From NCBI GenBank assembly GCA_963580285.1, contig OY757020.1, positions 104,597,497 through 104,661,496 of the forward strand: a stretch of DNA of 64,000 bases, in the 5' to 3' direction. A program made the translations under genes and the position numbers. Source of the stretch: Lucinisca nassula (Eukaryota > Mollusca > Bivalvia > Lucinida > Lucinidae). A model generated the notes under the pieces. That model searched no databases. It saw only the letters and a program-made list of their open reading frames with translations, and was not told where the DNA came from. Shown in pieces: positions 21,342 to 32,560 of the stretch (within the stretch, counting starts at the first letter, position 1; every line of letters begins with the position of its first letter).

Positions 21342-22020
21342 AATTTTTATGTTGGAATTTCTGAGAATGACCAAAACTTAAGTTATGAAACTTCAAAAAA
21401 TAAACACAGAGTCCACCTTTCATGTTTTTATTAGCTCACCTGACCGAAGGTCATGGTGAGCTTTTGTGACTGTGCTATGTATTGTGCGTCGTCCGATTTT
21501 GATATATCTTTCCACAACTGTTTACAATGCTTTGTCTGGTAATGTCTCAAGCATGTTTGACTTTTAGGGCAAGATAATCATTCTGAGCAAGGCTGATGAA
21601 GACTAGACCAAAACTGTGGCCTCTAGAGTGTTCTCAAGGTTTTTCTTTGATTTGACCTAGTGACCTACTTGTTTACCCGATATAACCCATATTCGAACTT
21701 GACAGAGATATTGTCTAGCTGATCATTCTGGGCAAGTTTGATGATGATTGGACAAAAACTGTGGCTTCCAGAGTGTTCACAAGGTAAAGTTTACGCACGG
21801 ACGACGGACGATGCACGACGAACGACGACGCCGGACATAGCACAGTCACCTTCGGTCAGGTGAGCTAATAAAAAAAATGAAAGGTGGACTCTGTGTTTAT
21901 TTTTATTAATTTTTCATAACTTAAGTTTTGGTCATTCTCAGAAATTTCAACATAAAAATTGCCATAACTCCGTTCATAGTAAAGATAAATATATGTTGTC
22001 ATTACTCATTTTCTTTAAAA
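21342..22020. repeat. Foldback element: rest of left arm, core and right arm
   Basis: CAATTTTTATGTTGGAATT to AGCTCACCTGACCGAAGG (21342-21450) continues the arm begun at 9660. 21840-22018 is the inverse copy. The ~390 bp core has no ORF and ends in GACGGACGATGCACGACG-type repeats. Joined across A, the arms are ~170 bp. Confidence 0.75.
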
Positions 22021-22495
22021 GATATCTCCTCTCAAACCAAAAGGCAGATTGAGTTGAAACTTCATGGGAGACATCGGGTTGACCCGGAGATTCAGAATTG
22101 CTAAAATTGTTCTGTTCCATTATCCAAGGTGGTGGCCATGGCAGCCATCTTGAAATTCTTTAAATGACATCTCATTCGAAACCAAACTTTGGATTGAGCT
22201 GAAACTTTATAGAAGGCATCAGGGTGACATGAAGATTCAGAATTGCTAAAATTGTTCCTTCACAATATCCAAGATAGTCACCTTCAGCTGTCTGATAATT
22301 GAAGATGGAGAAAAAAGTCATACTAACAGTATCTTCATGCACTGAACCCTCCACTCTGCACCAACATAATCTCCTCCTGAATCCTAACTTGGATTGAACT
22401 GTTGAGAAACTTAAGAGGTGGGATCAAGGGAACATGCAGATTCAGGATTGCTTAAGATAAATCTTATCTAATTCCAAAGACCGCCACCATGGCAC
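22010..22495 (+). repeat. Three divergent tandem copies of a ~140 bp repeat
   Basis: Each copy contains TTGGATTGA(A/G)CTG-like sequence, then AGATTCAG(A/G)ATTGCT, then a TCCAA..C...CC(A/T) segment and a GCCATC-like end. Units start near 22010, 22151 and 22360. Confidence 0.55.
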
Positions 22496-23590
22496 AATGA
22501 GACAACATGAGCAGCCTAATCCATGTAATTTCTGGCCCACTTGAGCCTCTGGATGGGTAGCTTCTTTTGATTGTGGCATTACCTGGATCTTTCATTAACC
22601 TTTATGGTCACTTATGCTTTTGTATGAAAAAAAAAGAGAAAATGATAGATTTTTCAACAAAAAAAATGCAGCCTGTGAGATCATCTTAAGTTGGTAGATG
22701 CAGTCAATTATACAAATAAAGCTAAACTTTTTTAGCAATTTAAATAAAGCGGCATATAACAAAAATCTGATATTAAAAGCAAAATGTTATTAAAAATTTA
22801 TCCCATTTAAGCCTAGCGTCCTTTAATAGGGACATAGGCAAATAGTGAAGCCCCAGATGAAATGCACAGGGTCTACACTGTTTGCTTTAAAAAAACACAA
22901 ACTTATATTATAATAATTAAGACAAAATCAACCTAACATCCCTAATTTGAAGAATGAACTCATCCAAATGATAAGGATGGAATAATCCATTCTGCTTAAA
23001 TGGGTTAAACTACACTCAAGAACAGTCATCTTTGGCCAGTCAGCTGAAAAATACTTAAGGTTGAAACAGGCGATTTTGATTTTTAAATTGTGATTCTAAC
23101 CTAACTCCCACTACTCCACCTCCTAACCAGTGTCATATTTTGGCTACTTTTTACAATATCAGATGATTGTGAAGTTGCAGGTTTTGTCTCTGCCTGCTGA
23201 GAGGGTGAGGGTTGAGTATGTCTGTATTATGAACACAAGTATTGCATCTTGATGATTTTTTTCTGTCTCCAAAGTATTTTGATATATGTACAGACATTTT
23301 GCTCTTGTTTTACATTCAAACCTTGTAACAGTGAAGAATTTCCGTAATTTTTCCTAAAATTTAGGACAACTAAAAATGTTGCTGTAATCATCTGAAAATT
23401 GAAAAAGAGTTGTTTTAGCAAAAAACAATATGTCCGAAGGATGTTGATGGAATGGCAAACAGTGAAGACCCAGATTAGGGGAGCGGTCTGATCTTTGTCT
23501 AAATTGTTGCATATACCTATCTCTCCAAAAATTTTGGAAACATTACGGTATCTCATCTACCAAGCCACTAAATAGGCCGTTTTAATTTTA
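22496..23590. other. AT-rich DNA without recognised features
   Basis: The ORF at 23227-23556 on the minus strand has no family resemblance and is probably chance. Confidence 0.4.
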
Positions 23591-23593
23591 CAG

Positions 23594-23655
23594 ATGAAAG
23601 TTCTGATGAAGAATGTGTAACTGACAGCACTGAAAGAAGTGAGACTTATGAGCAG
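23594..23655 (+). other. Candidate host exon (62 bp)
   Basis: A pyrimidine-rich TTTTAATTTTACAG ends at 23593 and GTAAAC begins at 23656. The enclosed 62 bp are open in one frame, giving an acidic peptide (ESSDEECVTDSTERSETYEQ). Phase and composition look exonic, but one short exon cannot identify a gene. If real, most of the window is intron or intergenic DNA of that gene. Confidence 0.35.
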
Positions 23656-24151
23656 GTAAACTTGGAGAATCTGGATAAAAAAAAAACAAATTACCAATTT
23701 ACTCATGCAGACAAGCTATTGTACACCAGGAATAAAGAATCACAAAACATAAAAATGGTACCTAATTAGCAGCAGGTTGACATGGTGCCAAGAGTTTCCT
23801 TGGTTGGCCCCCTTCCCTAAAAACACACACAGAAACACATGAAGCTTGAATCATTTTTATATCTTTATTTTCATAAATCAGTTTAGTGAGGATATGGTTT
23901 GTTAGAGGTACTGCATTTAAGGTTTACTGTCGAGATTGGCACTAAACAAAATATGTCCCCCTCCTCTGTGGTGAGGAAATATCGAAACAACAAGCAAGAA
24001 CAAATTGACGAAACTGCGCTAAAATTATGATAATATCTAAGTTGGATTTTGTTGCAATTCTCATAATTTCTGTTACATTTTCTATGCCCAGTTAAAATGC
24101 AATATTTATGCATTTTGCACACTCACACACACACACACACACACATATATA
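23656..24151. other. Unassigned DNA ending in a (CA)n/(TA)n microsatellite
   Basis: A run of CA dinucleotides at ~24122-24145 followed by TATATATA marks the edge of the amplified region. Nothing else is recognised. Confidence 0.5.
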
Positions 24152-24462
24152 TAGAACTACACACTCTGGCAAATCGAATTAATTGCGGAATACAAACGCC
24201 ATAGGATGGCGCACGAGGAACATCATTCAAAAAGGGGAAATTTCCAATCTCAAAATCAAAATCATCGCGTTTATCATAAATTTTGCAAGAAACAAACCCT
24301 TCTACAATAGGTAGATGTAAATCCCAAAACGGGGCCTCGGTATCGGAAGAATATGCTTTATTAAACTGAAGTTCTGGCGGGTAAATTTGACCAATCAAAC
24401 CATCGACATAGGTATTATCAATATTTAAGAATTCATCCAAATATGTAGAAGTCCTCAATGAT
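24152..24462 (-). pseudogene. Reverse-transcriptase fragment (unclassified family), amplified unit 1
   Basis: The minus strand reads TYLDEFLNIDNTYVDGLIGQ, then SDTEAPFWDLHLPI, KIYDKRDDFDFEIGNFPF and PSYGVCIPQLIRFARVCS. I recognise this as the region after the RT catalytic core of an abundant aquatic-invertebrate retroelement family, but cannot place it firmly in a clade. It is cut by a microsatellite on one side and a family-N 5' fragment on the other. Confidence 0.6.
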
Positions 24463-24473
24463 TCCCCCAGGTA

Positions 24474-24622
24474 TTAGACTTCCTACCTTGCCGTTGCCCT
24501 GGGGACTCAATTCCCACTGCATTGCCGCTGTGGTCTCTGTGCCCAATGAGAAGAGCTAAAGGAAGTACCACACGTTTGCCGTGGGTGGCGTCCTGTAAGC
24601 CAGAAGAAGGGATCCTTGAGGT
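24474..24622 (+). mobile_element. Family N 5'-end fragment, amplified unit 1
   Basis: It starts CCCCCAGG and ends inside the 5' UTR at AAGGGATCCTTGAGG. The ribozyme-like fold is decayed (P3 and P4 disrupted), consistent with an old, non-selected copy. Confidence 0.85.
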
Positions 24623-26743
24623 TGTCACCTTCCTATTTCCTGGCTCTCTTCAGATAGTCTACCAACGTCATCACCTGGACTTTTTATACTCTTTGCTTCT
24701 TAAACGGGATGCTTCTCACCATAGCCATCCATTTCCAGTGTCTTGTCACTCTAAATCCCAAACGATAAAGTCTCTTAGAACCACGAGATCGGATGTAATA
24801 GGTTCGACCGCGTGTTGGTTCAATTTACGGAGACGTTTGTGGGGCGTTGCCACACATAACACAAGTTCCTTTTTTCATGTAATTTGACGTCTCCTAGGCA
24901 GATCTTTAGAAGACAGTTGCCATCCATTTCCAGTGTCTTGTCACTCTTAAAACACTAAATCCCGAACGATAACGTCTCTGAGAACCACGAGATCGGATGT
25001 TATAGGTTCGATCGCTTGTTTGTTCAATTTACTGAGACGTTTGCGGTGCGTTGCCACACATGACACTTGGTTATTCCAGTGTGCTTGATAAAGCCACTGA
25101 AAGTTGATCCCTTCTTCAGGTCAGTAATATATTAAAACATTTTTTTTTATTATATTTTCAGCTCCATGAGTTACTGTTATTGGTGTTTCGCGGCCAAGGA
25201 AGTAGTTTTCAATTAGTTGACGTCTTTAAATATGTCGGGTTCCAGCATCTTCAAAAACATTTCCAAGGGCTGAAACTCTTTCTGACACATCCAGCGCTGA
25301 CATGATTTCTTCATTGTCACCTTCCTGATTGCTGGCTCTCTTCAGATAGTCTACCAACGTCATCTCCTGGACTTTTGATACTCTCTGCTTGTTAAACAGG
25401 ATGCTTCTCACCATAGCAGCTGTGCCATCCATTTCCAGTGTCTTGTCACTCTAAATCCCAAAAGATAAAGTCTCTTAGAACCACGAGATCGGATGTTATA
25501 GGTTCGACCGCGTGTTGGTTCAATTTACTGAGACGTTTGTGGGGCGTTGCCACACATAACACTTAATTATTCCAATGTGCTTGATAAAGCCACTGAAAGT
25601 TGCTCACTTCATGTAATTTGACGTCTCATAGGCTGATCTTTAAAAGCGCTCTTTAATAACGCTAACTGATTGATATCAATTCCTAGGTTAATGGTTAGCT
25701 GTGGCGAATCAGCATCTTTTGAAAGTTGTTTCACAGCGTGACAATGGTGTTGAAGACAGCTGTCATCCATTTCCAGTGTCTTGTCACTCTTAAAACTCTA
25801 AATCCCGAACGATAAAGTCTCTGAGATCCACGAGATCGGATGTTATAGGTTCGATCGCTTGTTTGTTCAATTTACTGAGACGTTTGCGGTGCGTTGCCAC
25901 ACATGACACTTGGTTATTCCAGTGTGCTTGATAAAGCCACTGAAAGTTGATCCATTCTTCATGTAATTTGACGTCTCCTGACATCTGCCATCCATTTCCA
26001 GTGTCTTGTCACTCTTTAAACTCTAAATCCCGAACAATAAGGTCTCTGAGAACCACGGGATGGGATGTTATAGGTTCGATGGCTTGTTTGTTCAATTTTC
26101 TCAGACGTTTGCGGTGCGTTGCCACACATTACACTTGGTTATTCCAGTGTGCTTGATAAAGCCACTGAAAATTGATCCCTTCTTCACGTAATTTGACGTC
26201 TCCTGACATCACACCTAGGCTGATCTTTAAAAGCGCTAACTGAATTATATCAATTCTTAGGTCAATGGTTAGCTGTGGCGAATCAGCATCTTTGGAAAGA
26301 TTTTTCGCAGCGTAACAAATGGTGTTTAAGTATGGATCACTTATATAGTTGGACAAAGGTTGGTTCTTTTTGATGTTCATGTTTAAGTAGTTCACAAGGT
26401 GCCTTACAGTCCGAAATTTTGTGCGAATCCAGTCAAAGTATTTCACCCTTTGTTCGTCTGCTCCACCAAGGCGACCACAAAGTGACTGTCCAAATTCCGC
26501 TATTAATGGATCTTGCCTACACAGTGTCCGAATTCCAGGATTCGGCTTCAGTCTCTTTCATGCCATTCAGAAGCTATTCATATCGTTGCTCCTCCTCTGA
26601 TAATGTGTTGACGAAGGGCGATAGTAGGAATCCTACATCTTTCATGTACATGGCTGCTGGCTGTTCATTTTGTGGTCTTGAGGGACAAGATTTTGCCAAA
26701 GTGAATACCGTAGAAAAAGACGTCTATGAAATTTTGAAAATGC
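24623..26743 (-). pseudogene. Unknown protein-coding remnant, internally duplicated, amplified unit 1
   Basis: Minus-strand blocks encode DYLKRASNQEGDNEEIMSAL, MKYFDWIRTKF, SDPYLNTICYAAK, DADSPQLTIDL, FQWLYQAHWNNQVSC and RLSKLNKQAIEPITSDL. The last block (KRLSKLNKQ...TSDLV.LRDFIV) recurs about five times here. The layout resembles an uncharacterised family frequent in aquatic animals, often tied to mobile elements; I know no function for it. Frames are broken repeatedly by stops and indels. Confidence 0.5.
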
Positions 26744-27133
26744 TTAGAGTAGTTTATGGTTCCGATAACCCTGATTAAGAAGTTTAAAAGTTAACAATTT
26801 ATTACGAGTGTTGAATTCAGTTACAGAACTACACACTCTGGCAAATCGAATTAATTGCGGAATACAAACGCCATAGGATGGCGCACGAGGAACATCATTC
26901 AAAAAGGGGAAATTTCCAATCTCAAAATCAAAATCATCGCGTTTATCATAAATTTTGCAAGAAACAAACCCTTCTACAATGGGTAGATGTAAAACCCAAA
27001 ACGGGACCTCGGTATCGGAAAAATATGCTTTATTAAACTGAAGTTCTGAGGGGTAAATTTGACTAATCAAACCATCGACATAGGTTTTATCAAAATTTAA
27101 GAATTCATCCAAATATGTAGAAGTCCTCAATGA
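26744..27133 (-). pseudogene. Reverse-transcriptase fragment (same family), amplified unit 2
   Basis: A longer version of the 24152 fragment. It stays open beyond QLIRFARVCS into VTEFNTRNKLLTFKLLNQGY. It confirms that unit 1 was cut by the microsatellite. Confidence 0.65.
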
Positions 27134-27134
27134 T

Positions 27135-27297
27135 TCCCCCTAGTTATTAGACTTCCTGCCTTGCCGTTGCCCTGGGGGCTCAATTCCAACTGGGCACATT
27201 GCCGCTGTGGTCTCTGTGCCCAATGAGAAGAGCCAAAGGAAGTACTATGCGTTTGCCGTGGGTGGCGTCCTGTAAGCCAGAAGAAGGGATCCTTGAG
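27135..27297 (+). mobile_element. Family N 5'-end fragment, amplified unit 2
   Basis: CCCCCTAGTTATTAGAC, i.e. the 5' terminus with P1 already mutated. It ends at the same 5' UTR position as in unit 1, so the junction predates the amplification. Confidence 0.85.
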
Positions 27298-29195
27298 GTT
27301 GTCACCTTCCTATTTCCTGGCTCTTCAGATAGTCTACCAACGTCATCTGAACTTTTGATACTCTTTGCTAGTTAAACAGGATGCTTCTCACCCTAGCCAT
27401 CCATTTCCAGTGTCTTGTCACTCTAAATCCCAAACGATAAAGTCTCTTAGAACCACGAGATCGGTTGTTATAGGTTCGACCGCATGTTGGTTCAATTTAC
27501 GGAGACGTTTGTGGGGCGTTGCCACACAACTGAAAGTTGCTTACTTCATGTAATTTGACGTCTCCTAGGCTGATCTTTAGAAGACAGCTGCCATCTATTT
27601 CCAGTGTCTTGTCACTCTTAAAACTCTAAATCCCGAACGATAACGTCTCTGAGAACCACGAGATCGGATGTTATAGGTTCGATCGCTTGAGTTCAATTTA
27701 CTGAGACGTTTGCGGTGCGTTGCCACGCATGACACTTGGTTATTCCAGTGTGCTTGATAAAGCCACTGAAAGTTGATCCCTTCTTCAGGTCAGTAATATA
27801 TTAAAACATTTTTTTTTTATTATATTTTCAGCTCCATGAGTGACTGTTATTGGTGTTTCGCGGCCAAGGAAGTTGTTTTCAATTAGTTGACCGTCTTTAA
27901 ATATGTCGGGTGCCAGCATCTTCAAAAACATTTTCCAAGGGCTGAAACTCTTTCTGACACATCCAGCGCTGACATGATTTCTTCATTGTCACCTTCCTGA
28001 TTCCTGGCTCTCTTCAGATAGTCCACCAACGTCATCTCCTGGACTTTTGATACTCTCTGCTTGTTAAACAGGATGTTTCTCACCATAGCAGCTGTGCCAT
28101 CCATTTCCAGTGTCTTGTCACTCTAAATCCCAAACGATAAAGTCTCTTAGAACCACGAGATCGGATGTTATAGGTTCGACCGCGTGTTGGTTCAATTTAC
28201 GGAGATGTTTGTGGGGCGTTGCCACACATAACACTTGGTTTTCAGTGTGCTCGGTAAAAGCCACTGATAGGTGCTTACTTCATGTAATTTGACGTCTCCT
28301 AGGCTGATCTTTAGAAGCGCTCTAATAACGCTAACTGATTGATATCAATTCCTAGGTTAATGGTTAGCTTTGGCGAATCAGCATCTTTTGTAAGTTGTTT
28401 CACAGCGTGATAGATGGTGTTGAAGACAGCTGCAATCCATTTCAAGTGTCTTGTCACTCTTAAAACTCTAAATCCCGAACGATAAAGTCTCTGAGAACCA
28501 CGAGATCGGATGTTATAGGTTCGATCGCTTGTTTGTTTAATTTACTGAGACGTTTGCGGTGCGTTGCCACACATGACAATTGGTTATTCCAGTGTGCTTG
28601 ATAAAGCCACTCAAAAGTGACCCCTTCTTCATGTAATTTGACGTCTCCTGACATCACCCCTTGGCTGATCTCTAAAAGCGCTCTCTAATAACGCTAACTG
28701 AATGATATCAATTCCTGGGTCAATGGTTAGCTGTGGTGAATCAGCATCTTTTGAAAGTTGTTTCGCAGCGTAACAAATGGTGTTTAAGTATGGATCACTT
28801 ACATAGTTGGACAAAAATTGGTTCTTTTTGTTGTTCATGTTTAAGTAGTTCACAAGGTGCTTTACAGTCCGAAATTTGGTTCGAATCCAGTCAAAGTATT
28901 TCAACCTTTGTTCGTCTGCTCCATCAAGGCGACCACAAAGTGACTTTCCAAATTCCGCTATTAATGGATCTTGCCTACACAGTGTCCGAATTCCGGGTTT
29001 CGGCTTCAGTCTCTTTCATGCCATTCAGAAGCTTTTCAAATCGTTGCTCCTCCTCTGATAATTTGTTGACGAACGGCGATAGCAGGAATCTTGCATCTTT
29101 CATGTATATGGCTGCTGGCTGTTCATTTTGTGGTCTTGAGGGACAAGATTTTGCCAAAATGAATACCGTAAAAAAAGTCTATAAAATTTTGAAAA
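27298..29195 (-). pseudogene. Unknown protein-coding remnant, internally duplicated, amplified unit 2
   Basis: Same content as 24623-26743: SVLFNKQ-like start block, DYLKRARNQEGDNEEIMSAL, KLSEEEQRFEKLLNGMKE, KYFDWIRTKFRTVKHLVNYL, YLNTICYAAKQLSKDADSPQ and four copies of the KRLSKLNKQ...TSDLV block. A small indel near 28970 separates two parts that are collinear in one protein. Confidence 0.5.
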
Positions 29196-29602
29196 TGCTT
29201 AGGGTAGTTTATGGTTCCGATAACCCTGATTAAGAAGTTTAAAAGTTAACAATTTATTACGAGTGTTGAAGTCAGTTACAGGACTACACACTCTGGCAAA
29301 TCGAATTAATTGCGGAAAATAAACGCCATAGGATGGCGCACGAGAAACATCATTCAAAAAGGGGAAATTTACAATCTCAAAATCAAAATCATCGCGTTTA
29401 TCATAAATTTTGCAAGAAACAAACCCTTCTACAATAGGTAGATGTAAATCCCAAAACGCGGCCTCGGTATCGGAAGAATTTGCTTTATTAAACTGAAGTC
29501 CTGGGGGGGGGGGGGGTTAAATTTGACTGAACAAACCATCGAAATAGGTATTATCAATATTAAATAAATCAATATTTAATAATCCAAATATGTCAATAAT
29601 TC
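29196..29602 (-). pseudogene. Reverse-transcriptase fragment (same family), amplified unit 3
   Basis: Same block as 26744-27133, more decayed, with a run of 14 G at 29503-29516. Unit 3 ends here and passes into a longer family-N 5' fragment. Confidence 0.6.
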
Positions 29603-29605
29603 CCC

Positions 29606-29969
29606 CAGGTATTAGTCTTCCTGACTTGCCGTGGCCCTGGGGGCTCAATTCCCACTGGGCACATTGCCGATGTGGTCTCTGTGCCCACTGAGAAGAGCTA
29701 AAGGAAATACCACACGTTTGCCGTGGGTGGCGTCCTGTAAGCCAGAAGAAGGGATCCTTGAGGGTTACCTGGGGTTGCGGTGCTTCAGGTACCCAACACG
29801 CCTCTTTGGCCTGGCTTTTCGGTGTAGACGGGTGGCCGTGCGGTCCGCCAAGGTCAATCGGCTGGTCGCGCCAAGCCCTAGAGATACCTCATTGCTTTCT
29901 TTACCATTCTTTTAGTATCTTTCCTGATACCAACTATATGCCCATTTACCTTACCTTTTCTGTCTTTTA
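29606..29969 (+). mobile_element. Family N 5'-end fragment (5' UTR, first part)
   Basis: It begins CCCCCAGGTATTAG. P2 and P3 of the ribozyme are mutated. It breaks at CTGTCTTTTA, inside the pyrimidine-rich stretch, and resumes at 30558. Confidence 0.85.
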
Positions 29970-30557
29970 ATGCCCCCCGCCATTCGAAGAATGGTGGAAA
30001 GGGCATATAGCGTTCGAAACTTAAACGCGGTCAATAACTTCCTTATTTCTTGATGGATTTTAAAATTACTCAGCAGAAATGTTAACCATAATGACACGAT
30101 GTGTCACGTGCAAAACCCAGGTTCATACTTAGAGGTCAAAGGTCAAAAAAAGAGTCCGAAACTTAAACGCAGTCAGTAACTTACTTATTTTTGGATGGAT
30201 TTTGAAATTACTTTGAAGAAATGTTAACCATCATGAGACGATGTGTCACGTGCAAAACCATGGTCCGTACCTCCAAGCCCAAGGTCATACTTAGACGTCA
30301 AAGGCCAAAAAAGGGGTCCGAAACTTTAACGCAGTCAATAACTTTCTTATTTCTGGATGGATTTTGAAATTACTTTGCAGAAATGTTAACCATCATGAGA
30401 CGATGTGTCACATGCAAACCCAGATCCGTAGCTCCAAGGTCATACTTAGAGGTCAAAGGTAAAAAAATGGTCCGAAACTTAATCTTTTTTATGGATGAAT
30501 ACGAACATAGACACATTTTCAGGCGGAGGCATCCGTGTCCTATGGACACATTTCTAG
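29970..30557 (-). repeat. Inverted copies of the ~155 bp tandem repeat, inserted in a 5' UTR
   Basis: Three units carry AATAACTT(A/C)CTTATTT..GGATGGATTTT and GTTAACCAT...GAC(A/G)CGATGTGTCA. This is the reverse complement of the array at 30804-32110. The left edge carries GCCATTCGAAGAATGGTGG. Confidence 0.7.
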
Positions 30558-30803
30558 TTATCTCTCTAGAAAGCGGTGGCCAAACGGACGGACAAATCGT
30601 GTAGGCATTTTGTGTATGCGAGTATATCTCACGTGTATCTCTAATACCTGCGAGTTGGATAACCACTCCATTATGGTGTTCCCTTGTAGGGCTGCAATGC
30701 GGGCTGAGAGCACTTGGGACGAAACTCTAATATATTCCTCATGAGGAATGGAAAAAAAAAATAACCACAACGCACCTAAACGTAAAAAAGACGAGGATTC
30801 ATC
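30558..30803 (+). mobile_element. Family N 5' fragment (end of 5' UTR and ORF1 start)
   Basis: From TATCTCTCTAGAAAGCGGTGG through the conserved pre-ORF1 block to the first ~20 codons of ORF1 (CGTAAAAAAGACGAGGATTC), where it is cut by the tandem array. Confidence 0.85.
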
Positions 30804-32110
30804 AAAAGAATAAGGAAGTTATTGATTGTCCCTTTTTTTACTTTTGACCTCTAGGTATGACCTTGGCATTGGAGGTATGGACCTTGGTCTTGCACATGAC
30901 TCATGGTCTAATGACGGTGAACATTTCTGCATGGTTACTTAATAAAGTCCATTCAGAAATAAAAAAGTTAATGACTGGACACAAAAAACAAACAAACTTT
31001 TTTTACCTCTGACGTCTTAAAGACGTATGACCTTGATCATGGAGGTACCGACCTGGGTCTAGCTTGCACCACATCGTCTCATGATGGTTAACATTTCTGC
31101 CAAGTAATTTCACAATCTATCCAGGAAGAAGAAAGTTATTGACTGAACACTAAAAAAGTCCCCCTTTTTGTCCTTTGACCTCTTAGTACGACCTTGATAT
31201 TTGAGGTACCAGCTTGGGTCATGCACACAACTCATCGTCTCATGGTGGTTAACATTTCTGCCAAGTAATTTCAAAATCCATCGAAAAATAAGAAAGTTAT
31301 TGACAGAACACAAAAAAGGCCCCTTATTTTACATTTAACCTCTATGAATGACCTTGACCTTTCAGGTACCAAACTGGGTCATGCGTGCAACACATCATCT
31401 CATGGTGGTTAACATTCCTGCCAAGCAATTTAAAAATCCATCTAAAAATAAGAAAGTTATTGACCAAACACGAAAAAAGGCCCCTTTTTACCTTTGACCT
31501 CTATGTATGACCTTGACATTTTAGGTACCAAACGGAATCATGCATGCAACATATCGTCTCATGATAGTTAACATGTTTGCCAAGTAACTTCAAATTCTAT
31601 CTAAAAATAAGCAAGTTATTGACAAAACCCGAAAAAGACCCCTTTTTTACCTTAGACCTCTAAGTATGACCTTGACTTTTGAGGTACCAACCTGGGTCAT
31701 GCACACAACACATCGTCTTATATTGGTTAACATTTCTGCCAAGTGATTTCAAAATCCATCTCAAAATAAAAAAGTTATTGACCAAATACGAAAAAAGGCC
31801 CCTTTTTTTACCTTTGACATCTAAGTATGACCTTGACCTTTGACGTACCTACTTGCCTCATGCGCACCACACATCGTCTCAGGGTTAATAATTATGCCAA
31901 GTAATTTTAAATCCATTTCAAAATAAGAAAGTTATTGTCCAAATACGAAAAAAGGCCCTTTTTTACCTTTGACCTCTAAATATGACCTTGACCTTTGAGG
32001 TACCGACCTGCCTCATGCGCACCACACATCGTCTTATGGTTTTTAGTATTTCTGCCAAGTAATTTTAAAATCCATCTGAAAATAAGAAAGTTATTGACCG
32101 GACACGATTT
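30804..32110 (+). repeat. Tandem array, ~159 bp period, ~9 copies
   Basis: Units begin near 30812, 30961, 31130, 31291, 31450, 31612, 31770, 31927 and 32087 with AAGTTATTGAC. Each contains TATGACCTTGAC, AGGTACC and CATCGTCTCATG. The copies diverge by some 10-20%. No spacer variation of CRISPR type. Confidence 0.85.
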
Positions 32111-32370
32111 TTCCATACATATATACATATCGACAAACTTCCAAGGGAGATAATTCAAAAAGTATAAATGCGAGAGTTATAGTTCTTGCGCACTGCACGT
32201 CGTCTAATGCTGATTAATATTTATACGAAGTTTGGTGAAGTTAGCTCTAACGGTTTTCAAGATATAGAGCGGACACGAATGTGTGACAGACGGATAGACA
32301 GACAGACAGACAGACGCCCGGGGGAAAAACAATGTCTCTCCGAAAAATTTTTTTTCGAGGGAGACATAAT
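32111..32370 (+). repeat. End segment of the tandem-repeat element
   Basis: It ends in GACAGACAGACAGACAGACG and TTTTTTTTCGAGGGAGACAT, the kind of terminus that often closes such arrays in bivalve genomes. No ORF. Confidence 0.4.
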
Positions 32371-32560
32371 AACGCGATGATGAATTTCTCAAGAATGTGC
32401 TCCCAAGAGTATCTGAAATATCTTTTTTTGTTGAAGCTATTGTGCCAAATTCACTATTTAAATGTGTAAAACTAGAGGACTTTGTTTTTCCTGAAATTTT
32501 TCGTCCCATATCCCAAACCTTTTTAATGGGGGTTTTGTAGTTCAATTTGGAGACGTAAAC
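32371..32560 (-). pseudogene. Family N ORF2 fragment, inverted part of a rearranged copy
   Basis: The minus strand encodes NYKTPIKKVWDMGRKISGKT to STFLRNSSSR, the linker between endonuclease and RT. Its ORF2-upstream end faces the plus-strand piece that starts at 32561. This geometry is expected from twin-primed 5' inversion. Confidence 0.8.

Noticed and set aside
30804..32110. Regular repeats that might suggest a CRISPR array
   Set aside because: The whole ~159 bp unit is repeated and diverged, with no constant-repeat and unique-spacer pattern; the context is eukaryotic.
32371..32560. Inverted ORF2 piece as the source of double-stranded RNA for the editing seen in copy E
   Set aside because: It covers only about the first third of the edited interval (to ~53618), so it cannot explain the sites up to 53832.
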